Assembly (NCBI GenBank): GCA_030867875.1
Contig: JAOWCC010000019.1
Coordinates: forward strand, 37,367,976-37,431,975
DNA length: 64,000 nt
DNA from: Actinernus sp. WN-2022
Lineage: Eukaryota > Cnidaria > Anthozoa > Actiniaria > Actinernidae
Direction: 5' to 3'
The notes under the pieces are model-generated. The model did not search any database and was not told the origin of the DNA. It worked only from the letters and a program-made list of their open reading frames with translations. Shown here piece after piece: positions 1 through 12,641 of this stretch. Numbering within the stretch: position 1 is the stretch's first letter; the number at the start of each line of letters is the position of its first letter. The translations under genes were made by a program, and so were the position numbers.

Positions 1-3000
1 CACTATAATAGCAACCGCCTCCAGGAACTTCGTGAAATAAAGGTTTAAGATTTCGCGGCAATCTGAGAGCAAATGATTAGTTATCGGTTCCGGCAGAAGC
101 CATTACCAGGAGCTGCCATCTGTTATGCATTCGTGAGCCAACACGTTCCCGCATCAGGCTATTTTATGAGAAGCCTTGTGAACAGTGATTTTATTTAACA
201 ATGTACTAGGCGAACAATGCTTATTAATGATGTATGAAAAGAGATATTGTTATTGCGTACAATGAGAAAACCTCGCCATTATAAAAACAAAGGCATTTTG
301 TCGGCCTTCAGCTCGAGGGTCAGAAAAAAATTGGAAAACAATTCACTGACGGAATATGCCAGTAATATGTAAAGCGCCATGGGACTGATATGTGGCGCTA
401 TAGAAATATGGCAATTATTAGGGTATGGGATTCATTCACTTCTGGTGTTCTAAAAATAACCTGATCTGGCCAATGTGTTGAGTCACAGACCAAGTATGGG
501 AGATGGACGACGCTCCTGGTAATGGGTTCCTGGTTCCGGGTAACTACTTAGTCTTGAACCCCGTGACGTCACCAAAACTATACTGAAAACTATACCGTAT
601 TTCGCTTTTGGGTTACATGACGGCAATTTGAAATTTTCCTAAATATCACGAAAATCCATATATTTTGGCGAATTTAAAATTTTAGACTTGATAAACTATT
701 AAAAGTGATATAATTTTTTTTAAATAGAAAGCTAACCAGCATAATTCTAAAGCATATTGATGGCAAATCAGCTTTGCTTGAACTATATATGTTTACTCTC
801 CGTTCTGTCAACTCCGTATAACTTGCGTGAGAAAAGCGGGGTTTCGAGTCCCAGAAAAGCTCTGAAATCGTTTTCTTCCCCATTTTCTTGAGAACTTTTT
901 TACCTGTGAACCCTAGCGACAAAATAGCCCTAAAACCTCGTCGTTTACGTGGAAACGTGTTTACTGACCGGTTAGGCCGACAAATTAAAGACGTGCGGCT
1001 AAATACTGGAATACTCCTACCTCTGCCAATATAAACTAACTAAAACCCTACTGTGAACCATAAAAAGAAATACCAAGTTGTACACCAACATGGCGACCGC
1101 ATGCCAATTAATTACAGTTTTGAAATATTATATGTCCAACAGCTCGGTTGCAACGTACTCTATTGCTCCAAATTTTTTATCATTTATTTATTATTGTCAG
1201 CTCCATACACAATATCTAAACGGATTGTATTTTCTGCAGACACACTAGTTTTTGCGTGGCGTCAGTGAAATACTAAATCATCGGAAATCCAGTTTTCCTG
1301 CGTTAACGATCAGACACGAATACTGTGGGATAACGTCGTATATATTACTTCCGGGGGAAGGGGGAGGGGGCACTCCACCATTTTTTTGGGCGTGCTCCGC
1401 TGGGACCTAAGAAACTCTAACCCCTTCTCAGACCTAAAACTGCATTTTTCCTGACCCATCTCAGTCAAAACTTAACTTGTATTTCACAATCATCATCAGG
1501 TCAAATTTTATATTATATGTCACTCTCTACATTTCTTTTCATCGTATGTTTTATTGTAAGATAATGTCATTCATAATTCAAATATTATCTTGTAATTGAA
1601 GGTTCTTTAGTTTTTATCAGTTACACTGGGAGCCTCTTTCCGCGAAGAAGGTCGGCCTTGCCTTTTTTGTCTTTTTAAAAGTTGGTACCCCATTTCAGAG
1701 CGGAACGGAAACTTCAAATTTCCTAACAACTACTGGACAAAAACCCCATCTCAGACTTAGAAGGTCAAAAACCGGACCCCGGTCATCCAGCGGTACATAT
1801 ATAGATGTACCCATGCAGTATATACCTTTCATATGGGAGTACCCCCTCTCCCCCTCCCCCCACACACTCCTCCACCCCAGGGGTAATTACTGTATGTATG
1901 GAACGGCTTCCACTTATCGGGCACATCACGCGGCATTGAATTATGAACGCTTAGATATAAAGTAGCCAAGGATCGAGAGTGAAGTGGATATTCACTTGAG
2001 TTGAGGATTATAGTCCTCTAATTCTAGAGATTACCTAATTCGTTGGGCATATGATTTAAGTAATGATCCGCGTAAGAAGTACGGCAAATCAATAGGCGCT
2101 GCGGCAATTCTCTTTCAGATAATACGATTTTTCTGTGTTTTAGACTCCAGAAACACTAAGTGATAATTATTAATATAAGGAAATAAAAGTAGTAGAAAGT
2201 CCTAGTTTCATCCATTTCAATGAGCAAATTCTGTTCCAACCAATAGGAACAGCAAACAATAGCTACGAAACAGGCACGATTGATAAGGTTCCGAACATAC
2301 GATTTGCTTTATAAACGATATTTGGAACCGCAATGCAAATCGTAGTTTTAATATTTTGAAAAATTGGAGGAAATTGGATGCCTTCTTTACCTTTAGGGCA
2401 ATTTTCATGTTTCAACCAATGAGATCAAGAACTTTCACAATACAACGTTGTAAGGCATCTGCATATTAAAGCACAAGCAACACACGCAGACTTACGCTTA
2501 ATGCACTGATCATTAGCGGCACGCTTGTTCTTATCTCACAAGTGCGAGTGGACAAGCACCTCTAATGACAAATGCGTATGTGCTTGCGCTTAGGTCGTAA
2601 GTGGAAACCAGGCTACCGAGAGGACCTACGCACTACAAAATTAGATCGATTTCTTAATTATAGTCTTGCGTGTCCGGAATGAAGAACACATGTATTATGT
2701 TCACCGGAATTCATCGGAAGATGTTTTACCGCATAAATGAAAAACAAAGACCTTGAAGGTCAAGCCGCCCAGTCGGCTCTGAAACGAAAGTAACGGTCAG
2801 CTTTTCTGGGAATAAAACATTGGTTTTATCAACAAAGAGCTGATAATGGTGTACTAGTGGTAAGCGCGTTGCAGCTGACGTATCGATCACTTAGCCTTTC
2901 GTAACAGCGATAAGCTGTAAATATGTTTGGCTTCTAAAAACATTGCATACGCTTTCATACCATACCAGTTCTTTATATACATGTATGTAGTGATTGCATA

Positions 3001-3627
3001 TAACTAAGCGAAGATACTGAATCTTTAATTCAAATATCTGCCAGATAAATCCATTTTTTTCGGGTGCTTCTTGGTGTAGCAGATTCATTGTTTTCTGGGG
3101 TTAGGTTTCTTTGTATTTTATGGTATTTTTTACTTTAGGAGACGATAGTTTATTTCTTTGTTTTACGTCATGTGGTAATCTGGTACACCAAGAAACCCCT
3201 ATTTTTTCCTAAAAGAAATCAGCTCCTTACAAATAGCACGTGCGAAACGTTGAACGTGTCTCTTGTCACATTTCAATAACATTTAATTAGTAAAGTTAAA
3301 GACTCATTGGGTTCTAGATTTTTCGGTTGTTAGTCCGATATGAGATCAAATACGTGGTCAACAATTTCTTTGACGTGAATCGAAATATTTCTGTTTTCTT
3401 TACCAATCCACTCCCAGCGGCCAGGGTTAATGACTCCATGCAATTGCGGGATGAAGAAATAATGAAAAAATTCCTAATGACCACTGATATCTATATACCA
3501 CTCAGTTTCCTGTTCGATAGCAGCTGCACGAGTTAGAGTCCTAAACCATATATATATAGCCAAGCAGAAAAAGTGCTTTTTGCTCCCTGGAGGGTAGGGG
3601 GTGGGTATTTCGCCTTACGCTGCTTTA
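1..3627. other. intergenic DNA without a recognisable gene
   Basis: Only short open frames without family signatures are seen here. The stretch 1352-1875 looks like an old dispersed repeat: it is bounded by G-rich and C-rich tracts in opposite orientation (about 1352-1372 and 1845-1865) and repeats phrases such as CCCATCTCAGAC and ATATGGGAGTACCCCC. No RNA gene, promoter or exon could be supported elsewhere in this stretch. Confidence 0.5.
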
Positions 3628-4560
3628 GTAATAATAATACTCTTTATTTGCACCACTATTTAGAATTTTACAAAACTAAAAGAAAAATTATCTTATAAAT
3701 TACCATATACATACATTACAAAGGAGAGACAATGAAAGAGAGTGCAGGGGAGCTGGAGTAACCTAGGTTTTCGAAGCCAACTCCCCATTAAATAAATTTC
3801 ACATAAATAAGGTCAAGGTGCGGTATTTCTGTGAAGGGGACATGACAATAAAATAAATTAACATATAGTATTTTAATTAATCTTAATTAATTTATCTATA
3901 ATACAATAATAAAAAATTATTAATTATATTAAATTATGCACTGAAGTCTATGATATAATTAATGTCAATTATATCTGAGTAAACAAAGTTGTTTGATTTC
4001 TCTTTTAAACTGGTTTCTTGAAAGATTTCTAATTGAATCTGGGATTGAGTTCCAAGTTTGTATACCAGTGAATTTGAGTGAAAATTTTCCATAGTTAGTA
4101 GAAATTGAAGGTAAATGATAGTTATGTGTGGAATAGCGTGTGAAGTGAGAATGAATATTAGAAGCTTGTTTGAAGTATTTAGAGAAGGCAGGAGGTAAGT
4201 TATTATTAGTATAATCATACATGAAAAGGGAAATTTGAGTAAATGTAATGTCTTTTAATTGGAGGATACCTAGATCTTTATATATTGGAGGTGCATGGGT
4301 TTGAAAATGCGAAAATGTCATTATTCGTATGGCTTTATTGTTTAGGACATTTAGTTGGTTTAAACAAGTTTTATATGTATTAGCCCAAGTTATGTTACGA
4401 TACTGGAGATAGGGATAAATGAGCGAGTAGTACACTTGTTTGAGTGTATTTAAGTCAAGATAGTATCGTAGTATCGTAGTATCGTATTTAGCCTGAAACT
4501 CCTCGGAGTGTCGTTTGTTAGTGATGTTTTATAGTGTATAAAGTGTACCTCGACTTCTCG
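3628..4560 (-). mobile_element. 5'-truncated LINE fragment (3' end of reverse transcriptase ORF)
   Basis: The minus strand from 4435 to 3965 encodes about 156 residues matching the C-terminal tail of cnidarian non-LTR reverse transcriptases: a YYSLIYPYLQY stretch, then a HFTRYSTHNYHLPS block and a WNSIPDSIRNLS block near the end. The 3' end lies on the left, where a (TAA)n-like tract (3629-3640) forms the tail. The catalytic palm is missing, so this is a typical dead-on-arrival 5'-truncated copy. The right boundary is approximate. Clade (CR1/L2/Rex-like) is inferred from the general pattern only. Confidence 0.75.
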
Positions 4561-4860
4561 TATAAGGAACTGAGGTAAATGGTAGGCGCAAACAGAGCGA
4601 GAATCATAACTGGCTAACTATATAAAATATATATATTACTTGTCTGGCCTCAGGATTGGGATTCTACTGATGTAAATGGTTACTGAATTTGCTTTATAAA
4701 CGTTATAAACGTTTAAGAAAAAAACATCATAGATATATTCGTCTTACTATATATACATGTAGTTAATAGATGGTCTTACTAGTAATAGTTACTGCTCTCT
4801 ATGCATTCATATACTTAAGTCAGGAGCCCATAACTATAGGCAATAATTACCTGGAGAAGG

Positions 4861-5035
4861 GGGGGGGGGGGGGGGGGGGGGTTGGGAAATAGGTAAAATA
4901 CGGCTTAAATTAGGTCGCACCCCCCTCTCACCAAGGAAAACTAATTTCAACCCCCCCTCTCCTACCTGACAATATCAAGTTCAACCCCCCTCCCCGGCTC
5001 CCCCCCTTCTCCCTCAATTTGTAATTTGTTCCATC
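4861..5035. repeat. G-homopolymer and C-rich simple-sequence tract
   Basis: A run of about 22 G residues is followed by several ACCCCCCTCTC-like blocks. The tract could be an assembly weak point and is not coding. Confidence 0.8.
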
Positions 5036-5141
5036 ATACCAATTCATGTGTGGAATATCTTCTTCCGGCACAAACATTACTTCATACGAATGTTCGACGT
5101 ATCCCATCTCAGAATCAGAATCACTTGATTCTGGTTCGGAA

Positions 5142-5964
5142 TTAGTTTAGTTTTGTCGTCTTCGCATGAGCTAAGTTCGTCATCTTCCTGAACTTCTCTG
5201 TCAGTATTCTCGCAACGTGCGTAACTCGTGCCGTAAGAACTCCCTTATTTCCGCTGACCCTTAGACCATGCTGCTTCAAATACAATTTCAGCTGCTTGCT
5301 CGTGAGCGCCTCCACTTCCTTTTCCTTTTTCCAGGAAATCAACGGAAGTGTGTTCCTTTCTCTTGTTCTTTTTTCGCCTTTGCAGATAAGAACTCAAGGT
5401 GTTCTAGATAACTCTTACACGCAGCCTCGTCCACATTGTACTGTGAACACACCTCTTGCAAATACTTTTTTCAGAGGAAGACAATTTTCCCTCGTTGAAT
5501 AATTTCTTTATCTGGACACTCAGGAGAAGCCCGTCGATCTCGTCTCCAGGAGAACTTATTCTATTCAATTGCAAATACTTTCCAGCGGAAGTAGCATCTA
5601 AGGCTGGCACTGGAGAACGTTTGACAGGAATACCTCCTGTCCACCCTTCCTTTTTGCATCCATCGTAGGTAGGGGTAATAACTTTTCTTTTTGAATCCCA
5701 GTTTCCATTGTCAGGCGGGCAGACTTTGCCGACAGTCCTCAAACTATCATTTCCAGTGAACTGAATTTTCGGCGTTTCCTCGAAAAATACACCAAAATGG
5801 TCGTTATTATCTCGTTTGTTGTTATTATCTCGGGATTTTCCATGCATAAAGAACGTGAGTAAATAAATCAGTAGATATACCACAAAGCGCAAAGAAAATA
5901 CAGACGACATGGGAGAAAATAGCGAGGAAAATAAATCGCAAAGCGACGAAGGTTTTCTTTGCAA
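5142..5964 (-). pseudogene. broken SAP-domain protein gene
   Basis: Two open frames on the minus strand (5964-5404 and 5342-5142) appear to be pieces of one gene. The downstream piece contains a SAP-like helix-extension-helix motif (residues LTSKQLKLYLKQHGL followed by GNKGVLTARV), a DNA-binding fold. Around 5460-5340 the likely frame shifts: another frame reads a helical stretch (SYLEHLEFLSAKAKKEQEK) before a stop. At least two frame changes are needed to join everything, so it is either a pseudogene or a mis-modelled multi-exon gene. The N-terminal part of the longer frame is hydrophobic and probably not coding. Such SAP proteins are common both in host genes and transposon-derived genes; which applies here is undecided. 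Confidence 0.4.
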
Positions 5965-6935
5965 CCAGCATTCAAAAAATTGAATTAATGTAAAGCTAAA
6001 ACTCTATAGTATAATACCGCGCGGGCTTTTTAACATTTTCAATTTTATACAGAGTAAATCAAGAGAATTAAACAATTCTATGTTCATGTGACACACGTCT
6101 ACGGCGTTAATTAATTATATATATAAAGTATTTCTTAACAAATATTTTGCCATGCAACAAATTGCTACTCCTAGTTCCTGCTTTATATATTACTCTCTCT
6201 GAGCAAAATAAAAAGAGTGTCCGGCTTTTATAATCTGTGGTTAGACGTTTCGAAACCAAATTTCCTTTTCTTTAAGAATGGAAAAACCAAGCTAGTTACC
6301 CTCTAAGCTGCGGAATGCATCGCTTTGATTTTCAGTAACTACGGAAACAGATGTCTTCCTTGAAAAAGTCAGTATAGCAAGATCTTTTCCGTCTTGCAAG
6401 TACGAAGAGCATTACTAATTCAACGATACCACATACATATAAATTACTGGTAATTTTCACTTAACGATACTTATTCATTAGTATTATGTCTCTACAGAAG
6501 TCCATAAGTTATGGACTAACTGGCATATTTATTGAAAGCTACGGGCTTACTTCATGAGTTTATTATTCATTGTGGAATGAAAGGAAACAGCACACAAAGT
6601 AGCCTGCAGAACAGGGGCTTTGACTTTGAGGAGGGACTCCAGAAAGTAGGTCTTGTGAGCGAAGCGAATTTCACACGGTCAAATTATTTTATCGCTTCCT
6701 TTGTGTTGAAATAACATGTACACCGAGGGCCTGTTTCGCAGGCTACAGACAAAGTGACAGTTATATTTATAAAGGCTTCGAGTTTCATTCCCGTTCAGTG
6801 CATATGTGCACGAAGCTGCGATCTGCCGTTCCGTTGCTGTCAACAACGTTAACTACCAAAAGATCCAAACGAAAGATTCAGTTATACGTATAAGTACTCT
6901 CTTTTTGATTTGAATTCTACGATGGCCCACAAGTG
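5965..6935. other. intergenic DNA, nothing recognised
   Basis: AT-rich sequence with only short frames lacking homology signals by eye. Confidence 0.5.
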
Positions 6936-7051
6936 TCACGGCAAAATCAATTTGCTCACGGCAAAATCAATAATCAGTTTCCTAACGGCAAAATCAATTT
7001 CCTCACGGTAAAATCAACTTTCTCACGGCAAAATCAATTTGCTCACGGCAA
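6936..7051. repeat. 20-bp minisatellite, left part
   Basis: Tandem units of the form CTCACGGCAAAATCAATTTG, with variation, occur about five to six times. The same array resumes at about 8946 after an intervening LINE, so both parts were once contiguous. Confidence 0.9.
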
Positions 7052-8945
7052 AAGTTCAAGTTCAAGTTCAATTTATTTACATTGTTTTATACTAGTTACA
7101 TAAATATATACAAATAAGTTAAAATAAGGGCTTCATATTTACAAAGTAGATTCAAATTGAGATTAGAGATCAGTGTGCGGTGTGCGGTGGCCAAAGTAGC
7201 TAAAGCTTTCGAGTTGGCCACCATATAAGTGAATAAATAAATTTGTGTAATTGAATATGGTAGCAAAAAGAGCGTAAATTGAACTTGAAGAGGGCTGTGG
7301 TATCAAAGAAAAGAAAAGAGAGAGAAGAAGAAAAAACAGAAAACAACAGGAAAGCTGGAAAGGAGTGATTTAGTTATATTGCTATTGAGAAGACAGTACA
7401 GTACGGTCTATTTTATTATACTTGATAGGAAATGAGATGGCCTTAAATTGTTTCTTAAATTGGTTTGTTGTCCTTAATTGTTTCAAGTTAGTGGGTACGG
7501 TTTCCCAAAGTACAGTATCAGAGTATTTAAAGGTGAATTTTCCTGTGTTAGTCCTGACTTTTGGGCGGTAAAAGTTTTGTCTAGCTGAGTACCTAGTATT
7601 ATGATTGTGAATGTTAGTCATAGGTATTAAGAAATCATGGAATAAAGGTGGGACACTGGTTGGATTGTTATGGAGCTTGTGTGTTAGTGTGCAGATTTTT
7701 AACTTTCTAATGTTTTCGAATTTTAGAACATCGAGAAGTTGGTAGTAGGGATTAGAACACTCCCTGTTATGGGCAAAGAAAATACTACGAATGCATTTGT
7801 TTTGTTTGGTGCATAATTTTGCTAAATTAGTTTGGTATGTATTTCCCCAACTCGTCGATTCATAGTTTAGGTAAGGGTAGATAAGGGTATAGTAGAGCTG
7901 CTTTAGCATGTGCAGATTGAGGTATCTCCGTAGTTTATAGAAAATTCCTAAGTTTTTAGCAATTTTACTATTGATGTAAGTGATTTGATTTTTCCAATTT
8001 AAGTGCTCATCTAGATAGATGCCTAGATATTTGACATTATTTTTCCGTGCAATGTTTTGGATGTTTACTTGAATGGGTGATTTCCTGGGTGAAGTAATCA
8101 ACATATAGTTTTTTTTTTCTTATTAACCGAGAGTTTGTTGGCATTGCAATAGTTGAATACATTTTGTAATTCTGCATTCATGACTGTTTCGAGCTCCTTG
8201 GGGTCTTTACTAGAAAAAAATATGTTGGCATCATCAGCGAACATTCTAAAAGATAGTTTTGCTGATGAATTAGGCATATCATTGATATATAGGAGAAATA
8301 ACATTGTTCCTAGGGCAGATGTGGAATGCCACATACAATGTGTAGAGGGCTTGATTCAGTGTTTCCAATTTTTCCATACTGAGTTCTATCTGTGAGGTAA
8401 CTTCTAAACCAGTCTAGTGCTATCTAGCATAGCATATTCGGTGGAGTGGCCTTTTCTAAAGCCAAATTGATATTGGAATAGGATATCGTGTTTTTCAAGA
8501 AATGTATTTAGGTGGTCGCACACGATCCTCTCTAGTGTCTTGCTAAATGGTGACAATAGTGCTATAGGTCTATAATTAGTAGGATCAGTTGCAATGCCAT
8601 TTTTGAAAACTGGGGTTACTCTAGAAATTTTCAGTATGTTTGGAACGATTCCTAGTGAGATTGACTGGTTAAAAATATAAGTAAAGGGTATAGACAATTG
8701 TCTACAAGCAAGCTTTATAAGTTTATTAGGTATATCTAGTGATGCCTTTTTTTCATTTAGTTCTGAGAACAGACGAGATACATATTCCTCAGTAACAGGT
8801 GATAAGTAAAAGCTGTTTGCAGGGGTATTACAATGTATTTATGTACTTAGTAGGGTCATGATTGTTTGTATTTTCAATTAAGCTAGCTAGGCTTGGGCCT
8901 ACATTGATAAAGTGATAGTTGAATTGCTCTGCAATGTCAAGTTCC
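7052..8945 (-). mobile_element. LINE fragment inserted in a minisatellite
   Basis: The minus strand carries reverse transcriptase pieces in order: 8697-8404 (contains TNYRPIALLSPFSKTLERIV and FGFRKGHSTEYA, the usual RT finger/palm start), 8334-8098 (contains FRMFADDAN, the catalytic FADD block) and 8104-7382 (C-terminal YLGIYLDEHLNW and DTVLWETVPTNL blocks). The pieces lie in different frames with stops between them, so the ORF is dead. The 3' end (left) is a (TTCAAG)n-type tail at 7052-7072. The 5' part reaches at least 8930, where another RT-like segment is readable. ORF1 and the endonuclease are missing. Confidence 0.85.
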
Positions 8946-9162
8946 AATTTTCTTACGGCAAAATCAATTTGATCACGGCAAAATCAGTTTCCTCACGGCA
9001 AAAACAATTTCCTCACGGTAAAATCAACTTGCTCACGGCAAAATCAATTTGATCACGGCAAAATCAATTTGATCACGGCAAAATCAGTTTCCTCACGGCA
9101 AAAACAATTTCCTCACGGTAAAATCAACTTGCTCACGGCAAAATCAATTTGATCACGGCAAC
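8946..9162. repeat. 20-bp minisatellite, right part
   Basis: About ten further units of the same CACGGCAAAATCAATTTG family. Two higher-order blocks (starting near 8975 and 9060) are nearly identical, showing a secondary duplication of several units. Confidence 0.9.
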
Positions 9163-9620
9163 TTCCACAGGTGTCCCATAAAGGGAACAATAGTCGAAGT
9201 AAGGTTGAATTAGGGCTCTATATGATTGCTTCGAGTGAATCGATAGGGACGAACGGTTTAATTCGCTTTATGGCACCAATGCCCGCACTCGCTTTTTGGT
9301 ATTGTCTATAGAGAGAGTGCTTGACAAGTCCCCGGTTTTGTTTTTTAAATTATAAGCAGATCCAATGATCATTAGCTTTGTCTTAGAACGGTGAAAGTAT
9401 AATACTAGATCTAGAACACTCGGCAATCTTTATCAGTCCCGTTCAATATTAAATATTCACGAAAAGTCAGTCTGTTCAATTGGAGTGAAGGTCTGGAATT
9501 GTATTCCATTAAGAAATACAAAAGTTTACTTATTGATGTTCTTTCGTCTTGTGATGATTGTGGTGATATTGCCCAGATTATGCAGCATGTAGCAAACCCA
9601 TAACTTTTTCCTTCTTTGGC
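9163..9620. pseudogene. two small LINE reverse transcriptase remnants
   Basis: On the minus strand about 9400-9163 reads degenerate RT sequence (SKTKLMIIGSAY, later ALIQP(Y/H)FDYCSLYG-like after frame repair by eye). On the plus strand about 9425-9530 reads the conserved C-terminal tail of the same kind of protein (TRQSLSVPFNIKYSRK, then a WNCIPLRN-like block). The opposite orientations indicate two separate insertions or an internal inversion. Both are broken. Confidence 0.55.
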
Positions 9621-9914
9621 TCTCCTCCTTGAATTCCACTTCCTGTCTTATTTTCGACTAGGAAATTGCCTGAGTCTTTAAATCTTGTGAATTATAGTAG
9701 CTTTTTAAAATAGTGCTTATTTTAGTAGTCAGTTCTGCTTATAAGTTCTTGTAATTTAAGATCTGTTTCCGTTCTTCTTTTGTTTGAAAATTGCTAATAA
9801 GATCTAGTCTTGTATATCTGCTAATCCCCCACGTCGAATAGAATTTGCTAAATGTGGGTGGGTTAGATTCTTGGTAACGTAATTTGTAAATTGAAATAAA
9901 AGAGAAAGTGATGC

Positions 9915-10330
9915 TACTTATGAAAAGGAGGTTGCGTACACGTTTGGATCTTCTAGCCCCTTCAGTTCAACTTCATGTTGAAGCAAAGTAGAACTCTATT
10001 GTGAACCGAACCACCAATCAACGTTTGAGGCAGTTCCAGGTAGGAGATACAGCCATGGTAAGAAACGTATGGAGGAGGAGAGAAGTAGTTACGTGGTGAG
10101 ATAACTGAAGTTCTTGGTTCAAGGCATAATGTGGTAGACGTACAAGGCCGTGAATGGAAAAGACATGTGGGCCAGCTAATAAAGTGTCTAAATGAGCAAA
10201 TCAAGCTGCCTGTAGCTGTAAATGAACCAGTCACTTCCCCTTGTATAACTCCAGCTGAAGTCCACTGGTATCAATCCTCAAGCACACAGAGCTGGACTGA
10301 TCTTAATGCACAATAGTCATCCAGTGCCAC
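9915..10330 (+). pseudogene. Ty3/gypsy-type integrase C-terminus remnant
   Basis: The plus strand reads KRRLRTRLDLLAPSVQLHVE and stops. The same frame then gives a FQVGDTAMVRN motif, and after a frameshift GSRHNVVDVQGREWKRHVGQ. The combination of a (L)RTRLDLL block, a VGD.V.VRN block and a final strand followed by WKRHV.Q is the usual end of retrotransposon/retroviral-like integrases of invertebrate Ty3/gypsy elements. At least one in-frame stop and one frameshift make it non-functional. Sequence to about 10,610 may be the decayed 3' untranslated part and LTR, but no partner LTR lies in the window. Confidence 0.65.
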
Positions 10331-10610
10331 TCCACAAGAGGAAAGTAGGGTGGTTCCAGCACAGATACCTACTTGACAGCCAGCCGTCTTTTTTGGAACA
10401 GAAGGACTATGAACATTAAACCTGACTTGAACTTGTTGAAGTTGTTTTCTTTTTAAGTGCAGGATAACTGTTATATATTGCCATTTGGGATACCTGTGTA
10501 TTGTATGTTCGCCGATGCGCAGATGAATAAAGAGAGCATATGGTCGAGTTATATTAAATCCGAGGTTTATACTTTATTTTATCTTCAACACCACTCGATA
10601 TAACACATTC

Positions 10611-11260
10611 ATTTGGGGCAAATCTGAACATTCTATGATACTAATGACTGTATGCAAAGATAAAAAGTTATTGAGGCTACCCTTCGTAAAAGAAAACCAT
10701 GAAAAGGAAACGTGACTTTCAGTATATTAAAGGTATTAAAGTGCATTTCTTCAATAAAATTCGAAAATTACTCAAGGGTTTTTTACAAGGGCATGCCGCA
10801 TACTGTAATGACGTCTACGAAAATAGGCCTTTTAAAATATTTGTTTCTTCGAAAGTGTTTTATGATTGGGTAAAATATGAAGCAACGGTATTTACAAAAG
10901 TCGAGTTAAATGAAGAAAGATTTTCAGTAATGCTTTTATGTTGATTATTAGCCGGTCAATTTTGGCGGGAAAATTGTCGCAATTATTTAATCGTTCAAAA
11001 CTTTTTATTTCCTAAACCCATCAGTAGGAGCGTTTAACAATATACTATATTATCATTTTTTAGATGTAATGAAAAGTTCTAAGAAAGTTATTACAAATGG
11101 ATAAATGACGTCATTGTGACGTTTAATGGCATCAACATAACTTAAATTATCAGGTTATATTGCTTTTACAATTCTACACCCACCTACCACAATTCAATCT
11201 TCTACGTTCAAAACATTTGCCGTTTTACGGTCTTTTGTGCTTCTCGTCTGCATAAGGGAC
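10611..11260. other. intergenic DNA, nothing firmly recognised
   Basis: One 81-codon frame at 10,699-10,944 (plus) is Lys-rich and matches no family I can name. It has no neighbouring exon signals, so it is not called as a gene. Confidence 0.4.
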
Positions 11261-11261
11261 C

Positions 11262-11515
11262 GGTTGGGGCAGTGGTTAAGAGCTTCGCCTCACACCTCTG
11301 TGGCCCGAGTTCGATTCTCGCAATGTTCACGGCGCCACATGTGAGTTGTGTTTGTTGGTATCTCGCCCTTGCTCGGAGGGGTTTTATCCGAGTTGTCTGG
11401 TTTTCCTCCCTCCTCAAAAACCAACCCAAATTCCAATTCGACCGAGGAATCCGTGTTCCCGATTAGTAGACCCTTTCTAGACACGTAAATAAAGTTGTTT
11501 ATTTATTTTTAGATC
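11262..11515 (+). mobile_element. tRNA-derived SINE
   Basis: The 5' end carries a pol III box A-like segment (GGGGCAGTGGTTAAGAGC) and, 35 bases on, a box B (GTTCGATTCTC). A tRNA-unrelated body with TGTTGGTATCTCGCCCTTGC and GGTTTTCCTCCCTCC follows, then a T/A-rich tail. A divergent second copy of the same family lies at about 62,348-62,640, which supports a dispersed SINE rather than a functional tRNA. Confidence 0.8.
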
Positions 11516-12641
11516 TTCCATTTTTGATGCAATTTATCCACGAACGGAACCGCTGGCAGAGCCGTCCCTGGAGCGAAAGCCACTGCCGAATTTGTCATTA
11601 CCGTTTTATGTGCCTATAAAGTTAAGAAAATTATCTGACGGTGTGCTGTACGAACGTTTGAACTCGATTTGAAGCTAATTTCTCAGTAAAACGTGACATT
11701 TTGTGGAGCTTTTGGGGTTTCTCAATTCGATACTCGGCCCTTTCCATTTTTTTATGAAGGGGAGGAATCTTTTTAGGGAAACTTAACAAATAATCCCAAT
11801 TACCGACCAGAATCACTTTAAAGACGATACTAAAACTTTATTTTTATAATTTCATACAATTGCACTGATTACACAGAAGCTTGAAATCAAGCTAACTACG
11901 ACGCCATATTGGATGAGGCGCGTAAAGGTCCCTGCGTAATAAACACGTTACACGTCGGGCCCGTTCTCCCTTCACGGTAGGCAGACATGAATTACTACCA
12001 AATTGTATTGTGTATTGTGTTCTATTGTATTGTGTATTTCGTTCTATTGTTTTGTATTGTGTTAATTCTATTGTATTTTGATAGCAATGCATGTGTTGCC
12101 TACATGAATGGTCCACCCGTCAGGCTAGTGAGTGACAACACTGTCCCATCAAAATAACGCCTTCCTATCCTTCGCAAATCCACGAGTTAAAAATGAATAG
12201 GTTTGCAATGCGAAAAGCGGCAGTTTAAGCAATGATACATTGTATAACATATAGAAATGGAGTATGATTAGAGGTTTCCTTTGATAATAAAAAAACTAAA
12301 TACGAAATGCTAAACAACTTAGAAACCTAATTTTAGAGAGAATATGGCAACTGCTTTTTGAAATTCTCACAATCTATACAATCTATACAACCCACATGTA
12401 CGACGACCGGCTTAGATTGTGTTGTTATGTAATTTCGACTAATAAATTTGAAACAGACTTTATCGTATTTATTTTATCAGCTGCGTGAGAAAATGTATGG
12501 ACTTCTGATATGGTTATGGACTTCTGATATGGGTTCATATTTGTATCCTATTCTTGATCGCAACCAAACGCCATACTTTAAATTTTTGTTAACCAGGACA
12601 TCAGTGAAGTAAACACTAAATTGAAGCTGACAACAATTCAG
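11516..12641. other. intergenic DNA with a short TATTGTGTTCTATTG-type imperfect repeat
   Basis: Positions about 11,998-12,070 hold imperfect tandem copies of TATTGTGTTCTATTG. A short direct duplication of TATGGACTTCTGATATG lies at 12,493-12,531. No gene is recognised. Confidence 0.5.

Noticed and set aside
6936..9162. Possible CRISPR-like array
   Set aside because: Units are directly tandem with no spacers, and the context is a eukaryotic genome.
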